Source: an uncultured Oscillospiraceae bacterium (lineage in GTDB: Bacteria > Bacillota > Clostridia > Oscillospirales > Oscillospiraceae). From it: a DNA stretch of 11,731 nucleotides. The notes under the pieces are model-generated. The model worked only from the letters and a program-made list of their open reading frames with translations, searched no databases and was not told the DNA's origin. The DNA lies in the NCBI GenBank assembly GCA_910585815.1, contig CAJUFJ010000074.1:1-11731 (forward strand), given 5' to 3'. Shown piece after piece: positions 1-6,471 of this stretch. Position 1 is the first letter of the stretch; each line of letters begins with the position of its first letter. A program made the translations under genes and the position numbers.

Positions 1-803
1 AACTCCGGGTTGTGCTTGGGGTCCATGCCCTCGTTGCGGAAGATGCGGCCGATCTCATACACCCGGTCCATGCCGCCCACAATGAGCCGCTTCAGGGGCA
101 GCTCGGTGGCGATGCGCATGTACATGTCGATATCCAGGGTGTTGTGGTGGGTGATAAAAGGCCGGGCAGCGGCACCGCCGGCGATGGTGTTCAGAACCGG
201 GGTCTCCACCTCGATATAGCCCATGTTGTCCAGGTAGTTGCGCATGAACTTGATAAACCGGGAGCGGACAACGAAGTTGCGCTTCACATCGGGGTTGACA
301 ATCAGGTCCACATACCGCTGGCGGTAGCGCAGCTCGGTGCTGGTCAGGCCGTGGAACTTCTCCGGCAGAGGCAGCAGAGATTTGCTCAGCAGGGTGACCT
401 TCACCACCCGGACCGACATCTCCCCCCGCTGGGTGCGGAAGACCACGCCCTTCACGCCCACAATGTCGCCGATGTCGTACTTTTTGAAGCGGGCATACTC
501 CGCCTCGTCCATCTCGTCCTTCCGGGCGTAGAGCTGGATGCGGCCAGACTTGTCCTGTAAATCGCAGAAGGACACCTTCCCCATCCCCCGCTTGGACATG
601 AGCCGCCCGGCCAGGGACACCTCCTGTCCCTCCAGAGCGTCGAAGTTCTCCTTGATGTTGGCGGAGTCGTTATCCACCACATACCGGGTGATGGTGAAGG
701 GGTCGTTGCCGCTCTCCTGGAGCTCCTTCAGCTTGTCCCGGCGAATCTGGAGCAGCTGGGACAGGTTCTCCTGTTCCCCGGTCTGGTTGTTCTTATCGGC
801 CAT
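1..803 (-). CDS. lysS: Lysyl-tRNA synthetase, class II (N-terminal 267 residues; 3' part outside window)
   Basis: This enzyme charges tRNA-Lys with lysine in the cytoplasm. The reading frame opens at ATG 803 (MADKNNQTGEQ...) and is still open at the left edge. About residues 60-150 form the OB-fold anticodon-binding domain, with the typical stretch MSKRGMGKVSFCDLQDKSGR. The class II catalytic domain follows (RYVDLIVNPDVK, then IEVETPVLNTIAGGAAARPF). The window stops inside class II motif 2 (YEIGRIFRNEGMDPKHNPE), so the ATP site motif 3 and C-terminus are not seen. The start is set by AGGAG eight bases upstream, which lies directly behind the greA stop codon. With only 13 bases between the genes, lysS is translated from the greA message. 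The greA-lysS pairing is common in Clostridia. The identification is secure from sequence recognition. Confidence 0.96.
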   Translation of the reverse strand, partial: MADKNNQTGEQENLSQLLQIRRDKLKELQESGNDPFTITRYVVDNDSANIKENFDALEGQEVSLAGRLMSKRGMGKVSFCDLQDKSGRIQLYARKDEMDEAEYARFKKYDIGDIVGVKGVVFRTQRGEMSVRVVKVTLLSKSLLPLPEKFHGLTSTELRYRQRYVDLIVNPDVKRNFVVRSRFIKFMRNYLDNMGYIEVETPVLNTIAGGAAARPFITHHNTLDIDMYMRIATELPLKRLIVGGMDRVYEIGRIFRNEGMDPKHNPE

Positions 804-816
804 GTTGACTTCTCCT

Positions 817-1290
817 TTATCTCTCGATCTTCAGCAGCTTATACTCCACCGGACCGGCGGGGGCGTCCACCACCACCTCGTCCCCGGCGTTTTTGCCCAG
901 CAGGGCCTTGCCGAAGGGGGAGTCCTCTGAGATGGCGCCGTTCATGGGGTCGGCCTCCTGGGAGCCCACGATTTTATAGGTGATCTCCTCATTAAACTCC
1001 TTGTCCAGCACGGTGACGGTGGAGCCCAGGCGGACATAGTCCCCCTCGGTCTCGTCCTCCTCGATGACCACGTAGTTGGCCAGAATCTCCTCCAGCTCGC
1101 TCATGCGGGCGTAGAGCTTGCCCTGCTCGTTTTTGGCCTCGTCGTACTCGCTGTTCTCCGACAGGTCGCCGAAGGAGCGGGCCTCTTTGATCAGGTCGGC
1201 CACCTCCTTCTCCCGGACGGTTTTCAGGTAGGTCATCTCATCCTGCAATTCCTTGAGCCGCTGGGGGCTCAGCTTATACTCCTTCGCCAT
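817..1290 (-). CDS. greA: Transcription elongation factor GreA
   Basis: GreA enters the secondary channel of RNA polymerase and stimulates cleavage of the backtracked transcript, rescuing stalled complexes. The product is 157 residues, the usual family length. Residues 1-75 form the N-terminal coiled coil; its tip carries GDLSENSEYDEAKNEQ (41-56), with the acidic pair D42 and E45 equivalent to the catalytic Asp/Glu of E. coli GreA. The C-terminal FKBP-like domain has the family pattern GSQEADPMNGAISEDSPFGK and a terminal YKLLKIER. The frame stays open 46 codons further upstream, but that extension runs through GC-rich repeats. The ATG at 1290 has a GGAAAGGTG site and matches the family start. 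It is first in an operon with lysS behind a consensus promoter at 1447-1475. Confidence 0.97.
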   Translation of the reverse strand: MAKEYKLSPQRLKELQDEMTYLKTVREKEVADLIKEARSFGDLSENSEYDEAKNEQGKLYARMSELEEILANYVVIEEDETEGDYVRLGSTVTVLDKEFNEEITYKIVGSQEADPMNGAISEDSPFGKALLGKNAGDEVVVDAPAGPVEYKLLKIER

Positions 1291-1322
1291 AACAATCGCA
1301 CCTTTCCAAATATGATACCGAC

Positions 1323-1418
1323 GGGCCGGCCAGGGGCCGGCCCCTACACAAACCGTAGGGGCCGCCGCCCTCGGCGGCCCGCCGTACAAATCGTAGGGGC
1401 CGCCGCCCTCGGCAGCCC
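1323..1418 (-). repeat. Three tandem GC-rich hairpin units (REP-like) in the greA leader
   Basis: Three short palindromes sit in a row. Unit A has arms 1323-1331 and 1335-1343. Unit B has arms 1359-1367 and 1372-1380 around the loop CCCT. Unit C has arms 1397-1405 and 1410-1418 around the same loop. B and C are copies with a 38-base period, sharing CGTAGGGGCCGCCGCCCTCGG. Unit A is related and lies in the opposite orientation, so A and B can also pair as GGCCCCTAC/GTAGGGGCC (1339-1347 with 1355-1363). The one base change in unit C gives a G-U pair in the greA-strand RNA but a C-A mismatch in the other strand. Such GTAGGGGC palindromes resemble dispersed intergenic repeats of GC-rich Clostridia, but I cannot count copies here. 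Confidence 0.75.
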
Positions 1419-1446
1419 ACGAAAGCATAATTGTATATTCTGTGAC

Positions 1447-1475
1447 ATTATATGTGTTTTCCCCCGGTATGTCAA
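1447..1475 (-). promoter_or_regulatory. Sigma-A promoter of greA-lysS
   Basis: On the minus strand the -35 box is TTGACA (1475-1470), the spacer is 17 bases and the -10 box is TATAAT (1452-1447): a perfect match to the vegetative consensus. The -35 box overlaps the stop codon of the upstream gene. Transcription should start near 1440, giving a leader of about 150 nt before the greA ATG. Confidence 0.9.
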
Positions 1476-2152
1476 GTGATTTTTATGGCCTGGGGGGCCA
1501 GCCGCCCCCCCTCCCACAGGGCGGCCAGCAGGGGCAGATTTTCCCGGTCCGCCTCCTCCAGCTCCGGGGCGGACAGCCGCAGTCCCGCCAGCCGGGGGCG
1601 GGGCCCCCACAGCTCCAGAGAGGCCTCTTCCGGCACGGGGCGCCCCTCCTGAAAGGACAGGGCCACCTCCCCCCGCTCCCCTTTCGGCAGGACGGGCACG
1701 CCGAACTCCCGTCGCAGCCACAGGGCCAGCTCCTTTCCGCCCTGGGGGGCGTCGATCACCAGCCCCCGCACCAGAGGACACAGGGCCGCAGCCGTCCGGG
1801 CCATGTCCCGGTCCACCCGGGTCCCCCGCAGGGCCACGGTGGCCCGTCCCGGAGCCAGCCCCCGCCGCTCCAGGGCGGCCAGGGCCAGGGGGGCCGACTG
1901 AGCCCGGACAAAGAGCTCCGGCTCCACCGGCCGCAGGCCGAAGGCGGCCAGGGCGGGCCAGCGGGCAAAGTCCGGCGGCGCAAGCACCCGTAGCGCACCC
2001 CCCCTGCGCAGGCCCCGGGCCGACCGGCGCAGGCGGCGCTCCCCCCAGAAGCCGGTCGGGTCGGCCTCTACCCGCAGGACGGGCAGGCCGTAGAGCCGCC
2101 CCGGCGCAGGCCGCCCCCGTCCGCCGGCCGTGTACACAAGCTGTCCAAACAA
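1472..2152 (-). CDS. Hypothetical protein downstream of spoIIR (226 aa)
   Basis: I do not recognise this protein. It is very rich in Arg, Ala, Gly, Leu and Pro, has no evident signal peptide or membrane segment, and has no cysteine motif. The best-ordered stretch is residues 120-157, where two beta-strand-like segments (LVRGLVIDAP and FGVPVLP) flank a helix (GGKELALWLRRE), suggesting an alpha/beta fold. The frame opens at TTG 2152, preceded by a purine-rich GGAGGAGAGGGGGG site; an in-frame GTG five codons later is an alternative start. It lies 49 bases after spoIIR on the same strand with no terminator between, so co-transcription in sporulation is plausible but inferred. A real gene is likely because the frame fits exactly between spoIIR and the greA promoter, though GC-rich DNA can hold open frames by chance. 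Confidence 0.65.
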   Translation of the reverse strand: MFGQLVYTAGGRGRPAPGRLYGLPVLRVEADPTGFWGERRLRRSARGLRRGGALRVLAPPDFARWPALAAFGLRPVEPELFVRAQSAPLALAALERRGLAPGRATVALRGTRVDRDMARTAAALCPLVRGLVIDAPQGGKELALWLRREFGVPVLPKGERGEVALSFQEGRPVPEEASLELWGPRPRLAGLRLSAPELEEADRENLPLLAALWEGGRLAPQAIKIT

Positions 2153-2159
2153 CGCAAGT

Positions 2160-2196
2160 CCCCCCTCTCCTCCCAGAGTATGTGGGGAGAGGGGGG
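2160..2196 (-). promoter_or_regulatory. Hairpin covering the ribosome site of the 226-aa gene
   Basis: An 11-bp perfect inverted repeat, CCCCCCTCTCC (2160-2170) with GGAGAGGGGGG (2186-2196), lies between spoIIR and the next gene. In the minus-strand RNA the 3' arm is the G-rich part of that gene's Shine-Dalgarno region, so folding would hide the ribosome site. No T-run follows on the minus strand, so it is a poor terminator. Confidence 0.5.
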
Positions 2197-2201
2197 AATA
2201 T

Positions 2202-2822
2202 TTATCCTTCCAAAAAGCCCTGTAATTCGCCTAACAGCTCCATCGCCTTGAATTTGAGGACATAGCCCTCGCCGTCCCCGGTGACCAGGGCCCCCTGGCC
2301 GGGGGTGAAGTGGCCCGCCTCCAGGGCCTGGTCCACCGTTTCGCTGGCCGCCCCCAGGCACAGAGGCGGAAAGGCCACGCACCACCAGTTCTGTCCCTTC
2401 CCCTCCCCGATGGTCACCCGGAGGGCGGTGTAGTTGCCGGCGGGGAGGGCGAAGCCCTCATACTCCTTGGTGGGGAACCAGCAGTCCTCCAGAGTGGCGG
2501 CCACCGGGTAGTCGTACCCCTGCTCCTCCACCACCTCCCGGCCGGCGGCGGCCAGGAGGTTTAAATGCCCCTCCAGCGCCTCCTGGGCCTGGGCCAGGGT
2601 GGCCCCCTCCGGGTACATCTCCTCCGCCCGGGCCAGCACCCGGTCCCGCACCGCCAGCTTCAGGGCCTGGTCGGCCTCGCTGTCGGAGTTGGCAATGACG
2701 TGGAAGCGGATCACACTGTCGGCCAGCTCCCTCTGCTCCCGGCCCAGCCAGCTGCCCGCCACCACCGCGATTAACACGCCGAACATCAGCGCAATCTCCC
2801 AGGTTTTCAATTTTCGGTCCAT
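2202..2822 (-). CDS. spoIIR: Stage II sporulation protein R
   Basis: SpoIIR is made in the forespore under sigma-F and exported to the intermembrane space, where it activates the SpoIIGA protease that processes pro-sigma-E in the mother cell. The 206-residue product begins with a short basic N-terminus (MDRKLK) and one hydrophobic segment at about residues 9-26, serving as signal or anchor. The family hallmark IRFHVIANSDS (38-48) follows directly, then the helical region DQALKLAVRDRVL. The C-terminal half includes FPTKEYEGFALPAGNYTALRV-like family sequence and a WWCVAFPPLC segment. The ATG at 2822 has GAGGAGG five bases upstream. A sigma-F-like promoter is placed correctly 48 bases upstream. 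This gene marks the host as a spore former. Confidence 0.93.
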   Translation of the reverse strand: MDRKLKTWEIALMFGVLIAVVAGSWLGREQRELADSVIRFHVIANSDSEADQALKLAVRDRVLARAEEMYPEGATLAQAQEALEGHLNLLAAAGREVVEEQGYDYPVAATLEDCWFPTKEYEGFALPAGNYTALRVTIGEGKGQNWWCVAFPPLCLGAASETVDQALEAGHFTPGQGALVTGDGEGYVLKFKAMELLGELQGFLEG

Positions 2823-2869
2823 AGGTCCTCCTCAGGACGGGAACACCGTCCCTGCTGTAATTTTCTTAC

Positions 2870-2898
2870 AGTATGGACAGCCTCGGAGCTCCTTATAC
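2870..2898 (-). promoter_or_regulatory. Sigma-F/sigma-G-like promoter of spoIIR
   Basis: On the minus strand a -35 GTATA (2898-2894) and a -10 GTCCATACT (2878-2870) are separated by 15 bases. The Bacillus consensus is GYATA-N15-GGNNANNNT, so only one conserved position differs. A 6-bp inverted repeat CTGTAA-N5-TTACAG (2855-2871) overlaps the downstream edge of the -10 and the likely start site. A second one, GACGG/CCGTC, lies in the short leader. Confidence 0.65.
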
Positions 2899-2970
2899 CG
2901 GACTTTTCAAAATTCAGTCCGCTAAATGGACAGCGGAATAAATTTTATCCGGTTTTTTGGAAAATTTCTC

Positions 2971-2999
2971 TTGCACTTTCTAACTTTGTCGTGTAAGAT
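2971..2999 (+). promoter_or_regulatory. Candidate promoter of the secreted stalk-domain pair
   Basis: TTGCAC (2971-2976), 17 bases, TAAGAT (2994-2999) fits a weak sigma-A promoter about 50 bases upstream of the first gene. An inverted repeat AGAGAC-C-GTCTCT (3006-3018) sits just past the expected start site. A TATAAT at 3026-3031 lies too close to the ribosome site and lacks a -35. Confidence 0.5.
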
Positions 3000-3051
3000 A
3001 CAGATAGAGACCGTCTCTGAGGTTCTATAATTTTAAAGGAGGATACGAGAA

Positions 3052-3546
3052 ATGAGGAAAAAGATTCTGGCGGCCCTGCTGTCCCTGTCGCTGCTGGCGG
3101 CGCTGTGCGTCGGCACTGCCTTCGCGGAGGAGGCCGCCCCTACTAACGACAGCCTGATCTGTGACGGCGTACTCCAGACCCCCACCGTCTACAAAATCAA
3201 CGGCAGCAACTACTTCAAAATCCGCGACTTGGCTGCTATTCTCAACGGTTCAGCCAAGCAGTTTTCCGTGGGCTATGACGCGGATAAGAAATCCGTCACT
3301 GCCGACACCGGGGCGGGCTACCTCAAACAGCCCACCGACCTGACCGGCGCGCCCGTCGGCGGTAATAAGACCGCCACAGCCAGCAGCGACGCGATTTACA
3401 TTAACGGCGTTCTCTGCCAGGCGGAGGTCTACAAAATCGACGGCATGAACTACTTCAAGCTCCGCGACCTGGGCCAGGCTCTGGACTTCGGCGTGGGCTG
3501 GGACGGCGCTACCGGTACCGTCACCCTGGACACCACCAAAGGCTAC
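3052..3546 (+). repeat. Tandem duplication, copy 1 (partner 4096-4590)
   Basis: Aligned by eye, 3052-3546 and 4096-4590 (offset 1044 bases, no gaps) differ at about 25 of 495 positions, mostly synonymous. A run of about 137 bases (3379-3515 with 4423-4559) is identical. Similarity drops abruptly after the GGCTAC codons, at the end of the stalk module. Confidence 0.9.
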
Positions 3547-4062
3547 GAGACACAGACCTCTCCTGCCCAGAACATCTCCGATCAGGAGCTGATAAAGCTG
3601 GCCGAAAAACTTATGGATGACGCTTTTTATGCAGGCCTGAGTATCGCAAATGCGGATTTCCTTGAAATTGATTACAACAATACCATCAACGTGGATAATG
3701 GGTACGAACTAGTGCCGTACTATTGTGTAATCGGCTACCAAACTATTTCTCAAGCGGAAGATGCTGCCAGACAACTGTGGTACAGCATCTATTCCCGCCA
3801 GTCTCCCAGTGTCAGCGACCATGAGTTGGACATGATGCGGAGCCAGCTCGTAGAGCGAAATGGTAGTCTGTATAAAAGAGCAGATGGTGGCGTCGGAGGC
3901 GGTGGCGGAACACTGGTGTTTGACCGAATGATCTCCCGTACTGCTGAGGAGGCAGTGTTCGCCGCTCACTTGGATTGGGGGTATGAAGATGGAGAATATA
4001 ATGTTTCCTTGGAATTCTCCCTAGTTTTGGAGGATGGTGAATGGAGATATCTGGAACACTAA
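3052..4062 (+). CDS. Secreted protein: two copper-amine-oxidase-N-like stalk repeats plus IseA-like C-terminal domain
   Basis: This 336-residue protein is exported. MRKKILAALLSLSLLAALCV...AFA is a Sec signal peptide cut before EEAAP (about residue 26); LAALC is not a valid lipobox. Two related ~55-residue units follow, about 31-92 and 113-165. Each has a GV-x(5)-VYKI strand, an NYFK(I/L)RDL helix start and a closing V(G)-x-D-x(5)-VT strand, as in the Cu_amine_oxidN1 'stalk' family. No copper ligands or oxidase domain are present, so amine oxidase activity is not implied. Residues ~170-336 form a separate domain ending in RMISRTAEEAVFAAH and FSLVLEDGEWRYLEH. Its spacing and ending resemble the IseA (YoeB) inhibitor of DL-endopeptidases; this is inference from pattern. 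AAGGAGG nine bases upstream sets the start. The C-terminal half is visibly less GC-rich than the N-terminal half. Confidence 0.88.
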   Translation: MRKKILAALLSLSLLAALCVGTAFAEEAAPTNDSLICDGVLQTPTVYKINGSNYFKIRDLAAILNGSAKQFSVGYDADKKSVTADTGAGYLKQPTDLTGAPVGGNKTATASSDAIYINGVLCQAEVYKIDGMNYFKLRDLGQALDFGVGWDGATGTVTLDTTKGYETQTSPAQNISDQELIKLAEKLMDDAFYAGLSIANADFLEIDYNNTINVDNGYELVPYYCVIGYQTISQAEDAARQLWYSIYSRQSPSVSDHELDMMRSQLVERNGSLYKRADGGVGGGGGTLVFDRMISRTAEEAVFAAHLDWGYEDGEYNVSLEFSLVLEDGEWRYLEH

Positions 4063-4095
4063 CAAACACGTTCTAAGCCGAAAGGAGCAATGAAG

Positions 4096-4590
4096 ATGAA
4101 GAAAAAAATCCTGGCAGCCCTGCTGTCACTGTCGCTGCTGGCGGCGCTGTGCGTTGGCACTGCCTTCGCAGAGGAGGCCGCCCCCACCAACGACAGCCTG
4201 ATCTGTGACGGCGTACTCCAAACCCCCACCGTCTACAAAATCAACGGCAGCAACTACTTCAAAATCCGCGACCTGGCGGCCATTCTCAACGGTTCGGCCA
4301 AGCAGTTTTCCGTGGGCTATGACGCGGATAAGAAGTCCGTCACCGCCGACACCGGGGCGGGCTACCTCAAACAGCCCACCGACCTGACCGGCGCACCCGC
4401 CGGCGGCAGTAAGACCGCCACGGCCAGCAGCGACGCGATTTACATTAACGGCGTTCTCTGCCAGGCGGAGGTCTACAAAATCGACGGCATGAACTACTTC
4501 AAGCTCCGCGACCTGGGCCAGGCTCTGGACTTCGGCGTGGGCTGGGACGGCGCTACCGGCACCGTCACCCTGGACACCACCCGGGGCTAC
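4096..4590 (+). repeat. Tandem duplication, copy 2 (partner 3052-3546)
   Basis: Second copy of the stalk-module duplication. The largest coding change is AAA to CGG (Lys to Arg) right at the end of the shared block. The others are R2K, a Val/Ala and an Asn/Ser change in the linker between the stalk repeats. Confidence 0.9.
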
Positions 4591-5643
4591 AACACGCAGC
4601 CCCAGCCCGACAACAGCCAAGCCGCCATGGCTCGGGCCATGCTGGACGTCCTGGCCCGGGAGCTGGGCGCCAACGGCGGCGCCCGGCTGGTGGATGTGGA
4701 CGGCGACGGGGTGAAGGAGCTCCTTCTCATGGGCGAGATGTCCGTCCAGCTCTACACCTGGAAAAACGGCCGCCTGGAGGCCCGGGAGGTGGGCGGACTG
4801 GTCGGCGGTCAGATGGACTGGAAGCTGTGCAAAAACGCCGTCACCGGCGAGCGCGGCATCCAGTACCGGAACGTGGGCGGCTCCTATGACAACCGCACCT
4901 TCTATTACCCCACCCGCCAGATCAGTCTGTCCTACGGCCACAGCGACGACGGCAGCTCGGACTTCCAGAGCTACTACATCGACGACCGGGAGGTCAGCCG
5001 GGCGGAGTACAACACTGTCTGGGCCCAAAACCGGATTTTGGAGGAACTGCTGGACGGCTACTATTCGGACCATTTTATGAACGTCTGTGTCGCCGAGGTC
5101 CGGGCCGAGCTGGAGTGCCTGGCTGCCGGCAAAACCGCCCGGGATATTTCGGACGCCGGACTGATGGTCCGGGCTGAACTGGCAGCTAATCGCATGGACC
5201 TCATGTTTTTCTATCTCGCAGCTGGGGGACTTGCTCAGGAGGATAGGACCGACTCCATCAGCGCAGTCGAAGTTCTGGGCGCTAACTACGAGGACGTCAG
5301 AGCTTATCGGGCAATCGGCTGCACAAACATCTCTGAATTAGAGGAGCAATTACATGAGTTGTGGTATCGAACCTTCTCCCGCAAATATCCCACATTCGAT
5401 GTAGAGGACATAAAGTGGATGTGGATGGAGCGCAACGGTGGGGTGTATATCATCGAGAACTTCGGCATGGGAGACAGGGGCGGCTTTGCCGTGATTGACC
5501 GTATGGTCTCCCGGACCGCTGAGGAAGCAGTATTCTGTGGGCACTGGTCATATGGTCCAGATGATGATGATACATCTGATTCCTTTGAAATTTCCCTTGT
5601 CTTTGAAGACGGTGTCTGGAAATATGGGTATTATCAGGATTGA
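4096..5643 (+). CDS. Secreted paralogue: stalk repeats, DxDxDG middle module, IseA-like C-terminal domain
   Basis: This 515-residue paralogue follows the previous gene after 33 bases in the same transcript. The ATG at 4096 is preferred over the one at 4090: it lies eight bases from GGAG rather than two, and gives MKKKILAALLS, matching the first copy. Residues 1-165 are the same signal peptide and two stalk repeats, with only about four substitutions. Residues ~175-380 are absent from the first copy. They contain LVDVDGDGVKELLLM (198-212), a DxDxDG calcium-loop motif like that of FG-GAP/VCBS or dockerin-type modules, then a Tyr-rich stretch with FYYPTRQISLSYG. Residues ~384-515 match the C-terminal module of the first copy (RMVSRTAEEAVFCGH, FEISLVFEDGVWKY). 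A role at the cell surface is inferred; the ligand is unknown. Confidence 0.87.
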   Translation: MKKKILAALLSLSLLAALCVGTAFAEEAAPTNDSLICDGVLQTPTVYKINGSNYFKIRDLAAILNGSAKQFSVGYDADKKSVTADTGAGYLKQPTDLTGAPAGGSKTATASSDAIYINGVLCQAEVYKIDGMNYFKLRDLGQALDFGVGWDGATGTVTLDTTRGYNTQPQPDNSQAAMARAMLDVLARELGANGGARLVDVDGDGVKELLLMGEMSVQLYTWKNGRLEAREVGGLVGGQMDWKLCKNAVTGERGIQYRNVGGSYDNRTFYYPTRQISLSYGHSDDGSSDFQSYYIDDREVSRAEYNTVWAQNRILEELLDGYYSDHFMNVCVAEVRAELECLAAGKTARDISDAGLMVRAELAANRMDLMFFYLAAGGLAQEDRTDSISAVEVLGANYEDVRAYRAIGCTNISELEEQLHELWYRTFSRKYPTFDVEDIKWMWMERNGGVYIIENFGMGDRGGFAVIDRMVSRTAEEAVFCGHWSYGPDDDDTSDSFEISLVFEDGVWKYGYYQD

Positions 5644-5666
5644 GCCATAAAACAACGGAGCGTCGT

Positions 5667-5707
5667 GGGAGAGGTAACAAAGAATGTTACCTCTCCCTTG
5701 CTATTTG
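5667..5707 (+). terminator. Intrinsic terminator of the stalk-domain operon
   Basis: A perfect 12-bp stem, GGGAGAGGTAAC (5667-5678) with GTTACCTCTCCC (5686-5697), has a 7-base loop and is followed by the moderately T-rich TTGCTATTTGT. It begins 24 bases after the stop codon. Confidence 0.8.
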
Positions 5708-5760
5708 TAGACGGCCAAAATTGATGAAATGAAACGCACCCCGGATGGGGATACTGTGGA

Positions 5761-5789
5761 TTGAGCAAACTGAAATTCTATGGTAAAAT
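5761..5789 (+). promoter_or_regulatory. Promoter of the ydeI-like gene
   Basis: TTGAGC (5761-5766), 17 bases, TAAAAT (5784-5789), with TGG directly before the -10 giving an extended -10 element. It lies 31 bases before the start codon. Confidence 0.75.
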
Positions 5790-5820
5790 CAGGACAATGA
5801 GCAAAAAGGAGGCTTGAACC

Positions 5821-6381
5821 ATGGGTGACAGTATGGAGTTTGCCAGCAGGGAGGCATTCAGGAGCTGGCTTTCGGAGCATGGACAGTCCAGCGCCGGCGT
5901 CTGGCTTCTGTTCGGCAAGGCCGGCGGGCCGAAGACCCTTAAAGCGGGAGAGGCGCTGGAGGAGGCCCTCTGCTTTGGGTGGATTGACGGCCAGATGCAG
6001 CGCATCGACGAGAAATCCTATCGAAAATATTTTTCTCAGCGCCGGGACAGGAGCAAATGGTCGGAGAAAAATAAGGCCCTGGTTCAGGTGCTGGAGGAGC
6101 AGGGGCTTATGACCGACCTCGGCAGGGCAAAAGTGGAGGAGGCCAAGCGGAACGGTCAGTGGTACGCTCCCAACCCCATGGCGGTGACGGAGGAGCAGAT
6201 CGCCGGGCTGTCTGCCCTGCTGGAGGGCCATGAACCCGCCTTTACCAATTTTCAGGCCATGTCCCTGTCCGCGAGGAAAACCTACACCCGGGCCTACCTG
6301 GATGCCAAAACCGACGCCGGACGGGAAAAGCGGCTGGCCTGGATGGTGGACCGGCTGGATCGAAACCTGAAGCCTATGTGA
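5821..6381 (+). CDS. YdeI/OmpD-associated family protein
   Basis: The 186-residue protein belongs to the YdeI (COG4430, Omdp-associated) family of small cytosolic proteins. Members have been linked in other bacteria to resistance to antimicrobial peptides, but no biochemical activity is established. Family marks are visible in order: an N-terminal segment FRSWLSEH...GVWLLFGK, the diagnostic EALCFGWIDGQ (48-58), then the FSQRRDRSKWSEKNKALV pattern (71-88) and the helix LEEQGLMTDLGRAKVEEAK. The tail carries SARKTYTRAYLDAKT and an Arg-rich helix (REKRLAWMVDRLDRNL). AAGGAGG lies eight bases from ATG 5821. It has its own extended -10 promoter and no terminator before the glnS promoter 32 bases downstream, so some readthrough into glnS is possible. 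Confidence 0.88.
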   Translation: MGDSMEFASREAFRSWLSEHGQSSAGVWLLFGKAGGPKTLKAGEALEEALCFGWIDGQMQRIDEKSYRKYFSQRRDRSKWSEKNKALVQVLEEQGLMTDLGRAKVEEAKRNGQWYAPNPMAVTEEQIAGLSALLEGHEPAFTNFQAMSLSARKTYTRAYLDAKTDAGREKRLAWMVDRLDRNLKPM

Positions 6382-6412
6382 CTGCGCCCCACCGGATACA
6401 TTTGAAAAATAC

Positions 6413-6441
6413 TTGCAAGAATGGGCGTTCTGGTGTAAAAT
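6413..6441 (+). promoter_or_regulatory. Promoter of glnS
   Basis: TTGCAA (6413-6418), 17 bases, TAAAAT (6436-6441). It lies 30 bases before the start codon, with AAGGAGG at 6455-6461. Confidence 0.75.
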
Positions 6442-6471
6442 AGCCCCATTGACAAAGGAGGAGAGAAGCCC

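Noticed and set aside
12..560. 182-codon open frame on the plus strand opposite lysS
   Set aside because: Lies fully opposite the conserved LysRS coding frame.
1291..1428. 46-codon upstream extension of greA
   Set aside because: Translates the hairpin repeats, lacks family similarity, and the ATG at 1290 has its own ribosome site.
1354..1428. CRISPR-like array from the 38-base repeats
   Set aside because: The repeats are contiguous, self-palindromic, only two in number, and there are no spacers or cas genes.
4090..4095. Start of the second stalk gene at ATG 4090
   Set aside because: Only two bases from GGAG. ATG 4096 has proper spacing and matches the paralogue's N-terminus.
4126..5073. 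315-codon open frame on the minus strand opposite the second stalk gene
   Set aside because: Antisense to a duplicated, clearly coding region, with no ribosome site and a biased residue content.
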